Shown here piece by piece: positions 1-11,246 of a stretch of 64,000 nucleotides of DNA; positions within the stretch are counted from its first letter, which is position 1, and every line of letters begins with the position of its first letter. The position numbers and the translations under genes are program-made. Source of the DNA: Echinostoma caproni (taxonomy: Eukaryota; Platyhelminthes; Trematoda; Plagiorchiida; Echinostomatidae). Below the pieces are notes generated by a model that saw nothing but the letters and a program-made list of their open reading frames with translations, was not told where the DNA came from and did no database searches. The stretch lies in NCBI GenBank assembly GCA_900618425.1, contig UZAN01040229.1, positions 3,783 to 67,782 of the forward strand. The letters are read 5' to 3'.

Positions 1-1149
1 AGTATTTTGAATTGATATCACCAATCGAATTCTTTCTAACAAGCTTGAGAAGGGTTAAGGCAATAATTCCGAACCAACAAAGGCATTCCGAGAATCAGTG
101 TGACCGTATGTTCGCTAATGTATAATTCGTGGAGTTCTCACATGGATAGCTTTAAAGAAACATCACGTGTCAAGTTTGAACCTTCAGTCTCCGAGGTGCA
201 GGATTCATGCTTCATTTGGCTCACCTTTTGAACAGATTAACAATGATTAATGGACATAGAAACGGAGGTTTAGAAGTATTTCCCCGCTGTTCAGTTCCGA
301 CTTCCCAGTGCTACTTTGGTGATGAAATTCATTTCATAAATGTTTATTTGTTTTCAGTTTTTCCATAATTAGTGGATAAGCGCACTCGTGGTTTCAGAAA
401 TACCGAAGTTATAGTGTGCTCAGCGGTGAACGGGTTACAGTACTACCCTTGCAGCTGTGTTAGTTCTGAGCTATCGGTGATGATTAATCTCAGCAGTGTG
501 AGCGGGAAAAGACTGCGGCATGGAAAGTATTCACTACCTACCACTTTCGCGAAATAAATGTAATAGAAATGAATAAACCTTGGTGTCACAAAGCTTATCG
601 TGTTTCATCTATTCAAGCACGATTTTAAATCAGGAAATCTTTGATCAAGAAAGGTTGCCAGAAGAGGCTATTAATTTGAATGCTTAGTCCAGGGAGAGTA
701 CCAATGCAAAATTAAATACCTTAAGGTTGCTATCTCACTAGGGCCTTCGGTTCGCCTGAGAGCTTAACAATCTGGAGTATTTTTAAATTTCTTTTTATGA
801 AGGGTCAGCCACGCAGCCGTAGGGAGGATATGCATGGAAAGCACCAAATTTTGATCATAACAGGAAGATTTTAACAGACTACAACTTAGAAAATTAGCTT
901 TTGTTTTCATGACCCAGTCTGTAAAGTACTGTATCTTTTAAGCACTAGAAGTAACGCCATGGTAATAAAACACAGATTGTATAGAAGTGAAAGGTTAGAA
1001 ACATAATGGAAGATCGCTTCCCCAAGGTGAGGTTTTTCCAGTAAAAAGAACATACAAGAACAGAGACAAAATAATATAACTTTAGTCACTGCATATGATG
1101 TTTTCTCGATAACGTTTTAGTGTAAGATCATTAAGGGATCGAATAGTTG
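1..1149. other. No gene seen
   Basis: AT-rich DNA with only short, compositionally random frames. Nothing recognised. Confidence 0.6.
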
Positions 1150-1610
1150 TTTCATACTATAGTTGGAAGTCGGTGCAAACTCATGCAACAATGCATGTTA
1201 AGAGACCCACATCTAAAATAATGCTCAGGCAGGGTGTCTTTCTGAATTTTGATAGAATAAAACAAGAAGATCATATGCAGTGAAAACACGGGCGCAGCCA
1301 TTTTGAATTGAGTGTGAATCGTGCGCATGTCGCACGGGAGCTTTTGGTTCATGGTTACTTTTGTATTTCCCCTGTCTCGCAGGTGGTTTGAAATCCGCTC
1401 CACGGAGAACCTTTGCGAGAAGTGTGCTCTACCTATGTATGGTGAGCATCGATTAGTGGCCAGGGATTGTGTGCGACCTTTTTGGTACGACGATAGTTGT
1501 ATCATACTTCGGACCGCGTTGCCCGGATTCGACCCTCTGCAAGTGCTTTTCAAGTGGATTCCAAAAGTGTGTCGGTCGTGCATACCACAGTAGACAACAA
1601 GTAAACACAT
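1150..1610. other. GC-richer island with opposed open frames, repeat-like
   Basis: Both strands read open here (90 codons on plus, 152 on minus), which is typical of a GC-richer repeat rather than a gene. The minus strand carries a box-B-like GGGTCGAATCC (1525-1535). Box A is doubtful. No protein family is recognised in either frame. Confidence 0.3.
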
Positions 1611-2881
1611 ACATAAACGTAAGGTGAGGCTAGTTTTCTAGTTTTACATGGTAGATTAAATTGATTAAGGATTGGCACAATCATGTTGGTCTCGAACATC
1701 AGCCAAATAAGTTGCAGTCAGTCAGAAGAACTGTTTAACCTGCAGTGTACAGTCGTTGCACGACTGTACTGACTGGACCGTGAGTCGTTTGCTTGCCGCA
1801 GTAGACCTATAGTATATGTTGGTTTGTTTTTAGTACTTTGTATATGGATTGCATAGACTGCCTAAAAGAACTCGAACACATTATCTCTCTGTGCTCCCCA
1901 GGAGAGCAGAGAAGCACAGCTGATTGCTTGTTTGTTTGGTTTGTTGATGGTTGAACGTGTACCGAACACCTGATTGAGTATCTCCGGTGGCTAATGGATG
2001 ACAAACCATATAACTTCCTAAGCTCGGAGTCCCATGACAACCTTGTGTTCACCTGTGTTTGTAATTGTGGTTTCCTACAAAATTATAAGCTAACCAAGTG
2101 AAACTGAATGGAAACACAGATTCGATTAAAATAATGGGGCTATTTTGTGATTTACCAGTGAATGATTCCTAGGTGTTTCCGTATTCTGATTTGTGAATCG
2201 ATGTACAAAAATTAGAAAGTTTTGCTTATACGGTATCAAATCAGAAGAACCTGATTGAGGTCTCACAGTATGCCATCTTCATCAACACCGAATTGAATAT
2301 TTCAGAGGACCAATGATATTCGTTGGTAGATTTGAAGCCTTTCATTGTATTATTCATCATACAGGTTTGGCTCGTGACCCAACAACCAAGAGGAAAAATG
2401 AATTTGTACGGAAATCAAGCTTTAAAGCCAAAAGCAGTTACTGCGGCCGAGCGATTTAGGCCAAAAGCACATCTATCCGTAGAGGGAGGGTATATTAAAC
2501 CTAATTTGTTCTCCAGTTGAATCCGACTAGCGATCTTTGATGAGTCATTGCTCGTTTCATAACACGCCTGGCATCTTTACAACGCGATCAAGTATAATTA
2601 GAAACAATTTATGGAAGTGATATGACAATCATATGAAAAAAATTTCTCACCTAAACTGGTAAAAAATAAAACATCATGCACCGCGTCACTCAGACAAAAC
2701 GATAGACAACGACAACTGCGTACATTCTTGCATAATACACATAAAACATTTATAACTGAACTCAGAAAGCTGTGAACAAGTATATTCTGATTTGACCGCT
2801 GTCCGATAGGTGCCTTCTGTATTTGTACTTATGTCGAGGTAATTACTGGAACATTTAAATCAGTCATTTGTAAGTAGTAAT

Positions 2882-2900
2882 GATATATATATATATATAA
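2882..2900. repeat. (TA)n microsatellite
   Basis: An uninterrupted TA dinucleotide run of about nine units. Confidence 0.9.
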
Positions 2901-2982
2901 CTGAGTTTCATTAACTGGGCTTCAGATTTCGTCTTCATGCAAAATCCTGCAATCACCCAATCATCCAAACATTTGGAAAGTA

Positions 2983-3120
2983 ATAGAATCGAGTTTCGTT
3001 GTCGCCGGAGCACACGAGTATCGTCTACCTACTTTCCGGTTCCGGGGTTTACCACCGGATCCAGCACAGAATGCAGCCGTCTTAACACTGTGTCAAATGG
3101 CTCACACCAAGGCTGCTTAG
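2983..3120. other. Short GC-rich island, unclassified
   Basis: A locally GC-rich stretch sits between TA-rich microsatellites. The plus-strand frame at 2937-3224 (95 codons) crosses it, but an acceptor-like TTTATTCAG at 3139-3147 and the changing composition argue against one exon. It may be a repeat fragment. Confidence 0.25.
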
Positions 3121-3370
3121 AAATATATTATTTCATGTTTATTCAGATGTCGCCTCCGAAGGGAACCGGTCATTGCTCATTTTATTATTTGATTGAACTG
3201 ATTACTTTTAGCGACAAAGAATAACAGTGTGACAGCAAAAACCAGGAACTATCAATCAACGCTCAAAGTATGAATTATATAGCATTATATAAAACATATA
3301 ACGTGTAAACCAAAACGATGGTCTGTGGAAAGTGACAAGTTCTATCATCAGAACTGGATTACACGACAAG

Positions 3371-3435
3371 AATATATATACACATAGATATATATATGTT
3401 TATATGTATATACATGTATACATATATATATGTGT
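3371..3435. repeat. Imperfect TA/TATG-rich microsatellite
   Basis: Alternating TA with interspersed TG and CA steps. It is responsible for the tail of a spurious minus-strand frame. Confidence 0.85.
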
Positions 3436-4881
3436 TCTTGCTTGATATTACCTGCAAAAACTTTGGGAATATAGCTGGTTGAGCGTCAGAAAAAAAGTAA
3501 CAGAAAGTATTAACTTGACAAAGAAAGGTTTCTGTAATGAAAATAGGCAAATAAAATCTGATTGTATGCTGAGAAAGAAATAGTTTGAGAGGAGGTGCAA
3601 TGTGGGGAGATTTCGGTGGGTGGAAAGTTTCTGATTTTATCCTGTCACTAATCAGGTTTAAACTTATTATCATTTTAGTTTATTTCATGTTTTTTTTCAC
3701 TGGCCGAAAGCGCTACAGTTCTGCTGCTACCCAGGTTGTTCATCATGTGTCAATTGTTCAGTAGGTCAAATCTTAATCAATGCTCTTTTTATCTGCATGC
3801 TTTATGCAGTAATAAGTTATTTCCACAACGGATTCAACGCACCCCAAACTGATGGTCAAAACAAGCTCTACTGGCATTGTTCTTTCAGCTGTGAAATGAA
3901 AAAGACTGTGCTGTTATTGGGCACTTGTGATTGTAATATAATCATGAAAATCCTGGACAGCAAAACCAACACCAACGTCAACCACACAATCTCCCATTGC
4001 GGTTAGATTTTGGTTTCGAGCAGCAACCTTAAAGCAGTTTCAAAAGTTTTATTTTCTGAATAATCGCGTACCATAAGGCAGATATATTTCAATCGGTATT
4101 TAGGATAAACGCCTGGTTGATGGAACAGCGCCCCAGAAATGTCCAGATCCGTTCCAACTATAATTTGATTTTCTGTAACACAACAGGATCAACCTAAAAT
4201 GTCAGCAGGAGAATTAGTGCATGTGTCAAGAGAGCACGTGGATCAGATAAGCGGAAATCAATAAAGTTTTGAATGGATGCTCTGAAACCCGCCGCTTATG
4301 ACGATCTCGTGTGTATGTGTGAGACCGTATTGGTGTGCAAATTCCGCAAACTGTTACACACAGTAACTAGATCTGCAGGTTATGCCAAAGCGATAGATTT
4401 AGTGTATCAGAACACATGCCCGGAAATGTTTTTGTGAGTGAGACCATGCGTTATTGGGATTGCCAACGTTTAAACACAGTTAACGACAGTTTTCTCGGAA
4501 TTAGCCAAAAACATTTCGATCGAAAAAAGTCTCTTAGGACTGTGTTTCAGAACATTCGTTGTAGCGAACTTCCTTTGGGAAAAGTATCATTTTCTATTAC
4601 TGAAAGAATAATAATGCACTATAAATATCTTCTCACTGGGCGAACCAGATATGTTTCAAACGAAACCTAAAATCTGTTCTCAGTGATTGATCCTTGCTCG
4701 TTATTACCTTACAATCCATCATACTTTATACATTTCCGTTGGGAAAGAAATGAGAAATGCATACATAAACTAGAAAATACCTGAAGCACTGATGAGTTTT
4801 CCGGGCTCCGGTTTGTTGGCTATGACGAAAATTATGAAGAGCATGGAGAGTCATGGGAGACAAAATGACTTCACAGATTGC
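3436..4881. other. No gene seen
   Basis: Short frames only, without splice or protein-family support. Nothing recognised. Confidence 0.55.
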
Positions 4882-5105
4882 TCACACAAGAGACTTTTGG
4901 TTGTCTATACAAGTGCTTACTGCTTTAGCAGTTTGCTCGACCAAAACTGATTTTGACGATATTTCAAGAGGGAATGGGTCACCCTGATCAAGTCCTCCAA
5001 GTGGCCTGACGTATTTAAGTGGGGACAGTTTGCGCTGTGGTTTACTTTTTGAATCTATTGTGTGACACCAAGCCGGAGGATACTGACAAACTTTCTGATC
5101 CAAGC
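4882..5105 (-). CDS. Candidate internal exon, unknown protein
   Basis: On the minus strand an acceptor-like CCATACCAAG near 5116 precedes KRLDQKVCQYPPAWCHTIDS, KPQRKLSPLKYVRPLGGLDQ and VEQTAKAVSTCIDNQKSL. The frame closes beside TGTGTGAGC, where GTGAGC could be a donor. Both splice sites are plausible but not strong. The residue mix is protein-like; no family is recognised. Confidence 0.25.
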
Positions 5106-5139
5106 GTTTCTTGGTATGGCCGTCGCGCAATTCGCACAC

Positions 5140-6097
5140 AGGAAGAAGTGAATAAAAGACCCATTTGAGATGGTAGATAAAGAAATTTAACTAAATTCTA
5201 TCCTACTCCACTAGTCTTCTAAGTGGGCTGGCATTTCGGTATGCTGTCCAATAATCCATCTGGGCTACCATATGCTTCAAAGACCGGGCAGAGAAGATTT
5301 GAGTATCGATCTCATCATATCATCAGTGTAGACGTTTTATATTGTTTTTGTAGGGATGATCAATCAAAATTCACTTTCTTTTGAGTACAATGAAACTTTC
5401 GAAGTGACTGCATGGTGACGACCACGTAGGTGTTTCCAAATAACGGATCGTATGATAAAAGCATGTCAACGACTTTTCAGGTATACAGGTACATATTCCT
5501 ATTCTAGAGTAGATCCAGTATTTAAATGCGCACATTTTTTGCAGCCAGTAGTTTTTTTAACTTGCTATCCTCGTTAATGAAGCATAGTGTGCCACAACCG
5601 GCTTTTGTATAGATTGCATTCTCGAATGGAAGCGTTGAGAGCGATATTATCCAAAATCGTCATACAGACATCCAACAAAAACTGACTGGTGGATAGCCGG
5701 CTCATTGTAACCTCAGCCTTCCGATGGCTATTAGTATCAGTAAATTAGAATTAAACTTTAAATGGGATAAAGTAAAGCAACTATTTTGAACCCTATGTTA
5801 GGACACCAGTGTCACTGTCATCGTTTTGAGTGTAGTTCGCATAATACGAGTCCAATTTCGTATATCAGAATCTGAGAGGCTGGAAATGAAAATGAGTTAC
5901 GTGAGTGCGGTAAATATTTACCAAGAATGATCGCGACCTTTTTTTTCACAATAAGCAAAATGCTAGAGATGGCAAACAATGACCGAAACCCACTTTCCTA
6001 CCATTGCCTAATTGATGAGCTCTGTCTAGGATTCACGCCTTACCTCTTCCTGGTTATTGCGTAACCTCCTCCCCTCTCTCTAAATATTTATAAATTT
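5140..6097. other. No gene seen
   Basis: AT-rich DNA up to the mariner boundary. Nothing recognised. Confidence 0.6.
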
Positions 6098-6099
6098 TA

Positions 6100-6128
6100 G
6101 GTCTACCGGAAAGTTCTGGCCGTTTATT
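6100..6128 (+). repeat. Left terminal inverted repeat of the mariner
   Basis: GTCTACCGGAAAGTTCTG at 6101-6118 matches the reverse complement of the right end at 17 of 18 positions, then similarity weakens. It is preceded by TA at 6098-6099. Confidence 0.8.
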
Positions 6129-6248
6129 TCACAACAGTTTTCGACGCGTAAGCATTCGTTTAGTTGGCGCATGTGTGCCCCTCCATTTGCATAGCTTATT
6201 GTATACATACTGACGTGCCAATTTAACTAAAGCAAGGTTTATTCATGT

Positions 6249-6955
6249 GGTTTAGATCTTTCTGATAAACCACGTTCTGGGCAACCGTCTTTGATCGACG
6301 ACGATGTTGTTAAGACCATGGTGGAGCCAGATCGTTTTACAGACAACATCAGAGATCGCAGAAAGTTTTAACTCAGCTCAGCAAATCATTCCAGGCCATA
6401 TGCGGAAGATAGAAATGGTGTGAAAATATTCAAGATGGGTGCCCCATGAACTGGGTCGGAATAAGTTGGATGATGGAGTAGTCATATGCTCACCTCGAGC
6501 CCTTCTCGAACCGGATTATGAGCTTTGAAACCGATCGAAAGCTCAATTCGCAGAAGTATTGTCGGCAACTGGATACTTTAAAGACAGCAGTCCAAGAAAA
6601 GCGTTCGGCGGTGTTTAATAGGAAGAACATCATACTGCATCATGATAAGGCCAGGCCACATGCTGCAATAGGGACTCGTCAAAAAATTGTAGAATTAGGC
6701 TGGGAAATTCTGTTGCATCCACCATATTCCACGAACCTAGCACATTCTGACTATCACTTGCTTTTATTCTCAAAAACGTTTTTGAAGGGCCAAAAATTTA
6801 AAAATGAAGAAGATATCAAACAAGTACTGGTTCAATTTTTCGCACCAAAAGATCAAACAATTTTAAAAATGAGGTATACAAATTGCCCTCATGCTGGCAA
6901 GAAATCATTAATAATAATGGAAATCATATTATTTAATGAAGTTTATTACCGATAA
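6249..6955 (+). pseudogene. Mariner transposase pseudogene (D34D block retained)
   Basis: At 6249-6371 one frame reads LSDKPRSGQPSLIDDD, the linker after the DNA-binding helices, then hits a stop. About 6395-6535 reads in another frame and includes an internal TGA and the family motif WVPHEL. An intact frame at 6518-6955 (145 aa) holds YCRQLDTLK, HHDKARPH with the second catalytic Asp, and SDYHLL with the third. The two aspartates are separated by exactly 34 residues, the mariner D34D signature. The segment between WVPHEL and YCRQLD that normally carries the first catalytic Asp is absent, and most of the N-terminal helix-turn-helix region is gone. Confidence 0.85.
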
Positions 6956-6980
6956 GAGAAATTTGTATATTGTTTTATTC

Positions 6981-7008
6981 CAAAAATGAACAGAACTTTC
7001 CAGTAGAC
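6981..7008 (-). repeat. Right terminal inverted repeat of the mariner
   Basis: The reverse complement reads GTCTACTGGAAAGTTCTG, differing from the left repeat at one position. TA follows at 7009-7010. The left copy has one extra G at its outer edge. Confidence 0.8.
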
Positions 7009-7010
7009 TA

Positions 7011-7845
7011 TATATTTCATGAAACAGGTCTAATCAAAACTGAAGCAACGCATCCCTGTAAAACACTTGAGTCATTCCTATTAGAAAATATTGCGTTGTG
7101 AAACTTGATACGGTTTTTGGTTTTCATGTTGAGATCATTTAATCTTGCCACTGAAGGTCAGGCACGTTCAATTGACACTCATGCAGCCTGAAAACTACGT
7201 AAATTGAAGTAGACAAGATATAAAATATTGTCCTTGCCTAAAGCAATAATTCAGGTGATAAATATAATGAAACTCCATTTGATCATAAAGAAAATATTTT
7301 AGTGCATCACAATCGGCCAGTACTGTAAGTAGCATGGGATTGACCAGAAGCACCCGACCGGTTTCTCGGTTGTTGCCGCACGTCAGACATGCCTATCCGG
7401 TAATCTTTTGTCAGTGCATTCATATACGTGTACCCAGGAAGTGTATTTTAATCACACTTATCTTGTTTGCAACACCAGGTGATATATGATGTGTTGATTG
7501 ATTACTGAAATACATTTATTGTATTAAGTGTAAAGATGTATGGTATTCTTAAAACTTACCTTATCACCACACACATATTTCTATCCATTTGTACTACATC
7601 AAAAACCGAGTTTATTTTATGATTTTCCATTGCCCTTGAAAAAAGATTTCATGGACTTTGCAGATTATCCAGGAAAGTACACGGATACGGTTAAACGCTT
7701 ACGGGCTAATTGTACTTAGTAGTCGAAACAAGTCATGCTGAGGGAAGTTATCTGACGTGACCTCCTAAACATGACAACTGGACTGTGCTGACAATGAAAC
7801 ACTGAGGCGGATTGGAAACAGATCGATCAACACACTGGATTCAAA
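7011..7845. other. No gene seen
   Basis: Between mariner and Penelope-like fragment. I looked for a reverse transcriptase belonging to the latter and did not find one. Confidence 0.5.
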
Positions 7846-7912
7846 ATAAATATATAAAATATATAAAATAGTGTATTAAATATATAAAATAAATGTATAT
7901 AAATAAATATAG
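7846..7912. repeat. ATATAAAAT-type short tandem repeat
   Basis: Repeated units close to AAATATATAA with irregular spacing, in front of the Penelope-like fragment. Confidence 0.75.
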
Positions 7913-8017
7913 TGTTTAACGATTTTTCGGACAGTACATTTAGATTTTACGTTGGGTAATTATTGGTAGATGCATCTGTTCTCCAAAAACACCAAAAAAA
8001 GAATTGGGTTTCTTGGG

Positions 8018-8650
8018 GAAAACATTGTTAAACTATGGTTACTCAGAAGGGTTTATAGACATTCACAGCAGACCATTCCCACAGGGTACCCAACCAGGAT
8101 GTTAACATAAAGGCTATTTTGCTTGCGTTCAAAAGTGACCACATTTACAACGATGTGCTCCATAAGTTGAGGTCAGCTCTAGGCCGCGTATTCCCAGTTG
8201 GTCAACACAGACTCATTGGCTCTACTCGTGGAATTGATTTGGAGAAACTCGAAAGTGGCTTTCAAACCGGTTCCGTCTCACACAGAATACAACAGATCAC
8301 GGGCATTTACGGTGACGCACTCATAGGCAGAACCAACCCGTCAGTTCTCATAACACGTGACAGAACATATTTCAAAGTGGTTAGTGAAATGGATGACGCA
8401 ACCGATGATCAAGTCATCACAAGAAATCCGGGGTCATCTGTTGGAAGGCGTCTCATGAAAGCAAGACACAGTTGATCCCAAGTCATCTTTCAAACCATTA
8501 TTAGTTACTCACAATGCTAAACGTTTGGTACTTAGTGAAGCGCTTCGTCTTCGATTACATCATCCAACCTTATATTTACAAAAGGTTTTGATACGATCAA
8601 TCCACTGGCCGTGGAGTTAAACTTCCAGTTATATGTTCATTACTGTTTGG
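8018..8650 (+). mobile_element. Penelope-like retroelement, 3' fragment
   Basis: Translation from about 8026 resembles the region between reverse transcriptase and endonuclease of Penelope-like elements (NYGYSEGFID), with a stop and a frame change before the open frame at 8119. The endonuclease remnant follows, then a conserved-looking C-terminus read one frame away: VDPKSSFKP, LRLRLHHPTLY and a terminal HWPW near 8612. No reverse transcriptase is recognisable upstream, so the copy is truncated at its 5' end. Assignment rests on residue patterns recalled for the family. Confidence 0.65.
8119..8475 (+). pseudogene. GIY-YIG-like endonuclease remnant of a Penelope-like element
   Basis: This 118-residue open frame starts at a TTG, so it is a fragment rather than a gene start. 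IKAILLAFKSDHIYNDVLHK, read from just before the frame start, matches the linker ahead of the endonuclease. GIYGDALIGRT (63-73) is a degraded GIY-YIG core in which IGRT stands for the second motif. SSVGRRLMKARH (106-117) fits the SSxARHLxxTxH-like end of the domain. The conserved arginine and glutamate region after IGRT is altered. The frame stops at 8473-8475, and a shift is needed to reach the C-terminal VDPK block. Confidence 0.6.
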
Positions 8651-11063
8651 ATGCTTGTACAAGTTCGTTCGCCATAACTGAACAACCCCTTGTGCTTTAT
8701 ATGTGTCTGCTTCCTTTAAGTCAGCGATTGATAAGCCTCAACGAAATGTTAACATCTTCATACATTTGGTTTCTTTCCGTATTGATGAAGTGGATAAAAG
8801 AGACTCAATACGTGCACAAACGTGCACAAAATTTATTTGAATAGGAAAAACATCAGATTGTTTGCCTAATAAATATACTGAAGTCGCAGATTTTTGTTTG
8901 AAAGTTGCAACAATGGAAGGAAGATATGATACAGGTTAACGTGTACCTATTATATGATCCCTAAAATTCATACTTGATAGTAGGTCACTTGATATACAAT
9001 ACATTTTCGGCGACAAAACGCACTTTTGCCAATACACTCGTGGTCCTTATTGTTGAATAGTTCAACTATTTTTTTTGTGTTGTCAATCTTAATATTTACA
9101 ACTGGTGCGGCTGTGAGTTGACACTCTCATGTTTTTGTTCCACTGAATTGCAATAAACTCTGCCTGAGTCAATCCTCTGACACTAAAACAGTATTTATAA
9201 CTTACATTAATCTTAAAACTACGTTTTTTTACCCCCAAAAACATCCAACCGTTTTCATTTTTATCTGCTACAGAAATACTACAATTTAGTGAAGGAATTA
9301 GATTCACATAAAGATAAAACTAATTAAAGAATTTATTTACTCTAATCCAATGGGATATTTTATCATGTTTTTCGGATAGAATTCTTCCGTTTAATCTACA
9401 AAAATGAATACGGGAATACTGTAAAAAGCTTATACGCGGACTTCGTACAGAGAGTTTGAATGGACGAAGATTTGCCAGACGTGCAATAACGAGTATTATT
9501 GTTTCGGTGAAACTGTAAAATGAACACATTTATTATATTTTATGAAAAAGGCCACACATATCAGTCTACTGATGAATATTTTACATCACGGTGCGCGTGA
9601 TGCAGAGCAAATGGTTATCAAACTATGGGATATTCTCTGAAGAATGGAGAAGTTTTAATTGAGCAACAACAAATATAATACTAAGGCTCTTGGAAATAGG
9701 AGAATTCGAACATTGCCATTTGACAGGCTCTGGAGTTATTCGGTTGTCACGGTGGTGTATTGCAGAGATACTGCATTGAGTGCATAATCAGATCGATAAG
9801 CCCGGAATAGCGACGCTCATGGCAACGAAGCTTAAACACGACCTTCGAGGCGATGATACGGTATTGGGAAACTGGTTAAATAGAAGATTTTGCTTCCAGA
9901 TCCACACATGTGTAAACGGTTTGCGGATAACCGTGATCCTAAAGTGACAAAGTATAGGAAGGACACGACGTAGTCACGCTATTTCGTGGTGGGACGTGTG
10001 CGTTGTTTAAAAGGATAAGAAGCTGAGAGAATAACTGAAGGGATAATGAAGAGATAACTGCAGGATTGTGACTCATCCGAGCTCATCTCCATGGAGAAGT
10101 TTGATTTATTGCAATGGGTCGGCCAAAACCAGTGATGACGATCGAACGCTATTACCAAATAATGTATAAGAAATCCTTTCGTCAAAAGGAAGAATCGCGT
10201 GATTGAAAAATGACGCGAACCGGGTAACAAAACAAACTGTTTACATTTATAATGCCTTTCCTTTTTCATAATCAAGATTTTTCCATAGAGGAAAAGAGGA
10301 AAGTAATCCCTTTAAAAACAAGAATTGATTTAAATGTCACTCGCATACACCCGCAAGAAAAATGACGCTCTACATTCGTGGAGAATCAGATCACAAACGA
10401 ATCCTAGATTAAGGAATGCATTACGCCATTTCAATTTGGTCTTGTCAGCTTACATTCAAAAAATGATATTTTCAAATCAACAGAGATGTATATACATATG
10501 TGTGTGTCGGGCTATAGCTCCCTTGATGCAAAGGTTCTTCTTCGGCGCGAGGACAATCCATTTTGCCAGTGTAAATATCACCCAAACGATTAGGAGTCGC
10601 AAATATTGAGTGAAACTTGAACAGCCAAACTTCATGTTGTATTGGAGTGCGATTTGGGGAAGTACGTTATGGACACGTTCTTACATGTTAGAAAAGAAGG
10701 GAGAATGGGCGAAAATGCTAATAATCTCGGAAATTGTATGCAGTGTCCCAGTTCACAGTATTAAAACACTGATAAACCATGATGGCCAAATAATGTGACC
10801 AAAACCAAACAACATCGAGTGATCATACAATGGACGGGTGGGCTAGGTCATATCATCTTGGATTTAGTGGATTCGCACACTAGTGATCTCACCTAAAAAT
10901 AAAGAATCGGTTGTGCTTCCGTAGTTGTTGTTTGGTGGTGAGTGTATACTGACTGTGAAATTTGAATATACATTTGTTATTCAAAGAATATAAAGTTAAC
11001 ATACGTCTGTTTTGTTCTGTGCTCCGATTGGTGTGTATCGAATATATAAGGAATGGATTACTA
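8651..11063. other. No gene seen
   Basis: Includes a small tandem duplication ACGTGCACAAACGTGCACAA near 8811-8830. Frames up to 98 codons occur but none looks like protein. Confidence 0.5.
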
Positions 11064-11246
11064 CTGGTGGTAGCCCGGTGATAACATTACCAGATTATCA
11101 CCCCAGAGAACGCGTATTCGAATCCCACCACCACCGTCTAACTTCCCCCATTCAGTACTGTATGGCAGCCGTTTGACTGGCCTCTTTCCTCTGCCTGAAA
11201 ATTGTATCGTTATGTATTCAAAAAAAAACGAAAGTAGAAATGAAAA
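11064..11246 (+). mobile_element. tRNA-derived SINE, family A, plus-strand copy
   Basis: A box-A-like stretch (about 11068-11080) is followed by a box B, GTATTCGAATCCC (11114-11126), with the spacing of an internal pol III promoter. A CCACCACCACC run comes next, then a body with GGCAGCCGTTTGACTGGCC (11164-11182), CCTGAAAATTGTAT and an A-rich tail running into AAAGTAGAAA. The same order recurs on the opposite strand at 21229-21400, which supports a dispersed repeat. Confidence 0.75.

Larger units (their letters stand above)
6100..7009 (+). mobile_element. Mariner-type DNA transposon, internally deleted relic
   Basis: Terminal inverted repeats sit at both ends, each flanked by TA, the mariner target. 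The element is about 0.91 kb, against roughly 1.3 kb for complete mariners. Inside are three blocks of mariner transposase in different frames, described separately. The block containing the first catalytic aspartate is missing, which accounts for the short length. Frame breaks and stops show that it cannot make an active enzyme. The terminal repeats could still be recognised in trans if a related active copy exists; that is inference. Confidence 0.85.

Noticed and set aside
4788..4832. CTGATGAG followed by CGAAA, hammerhead-like
   Set aside because: The 31 bases between the boxes do not form a usable stem II, and no stem III or cleavage triplet is evident.
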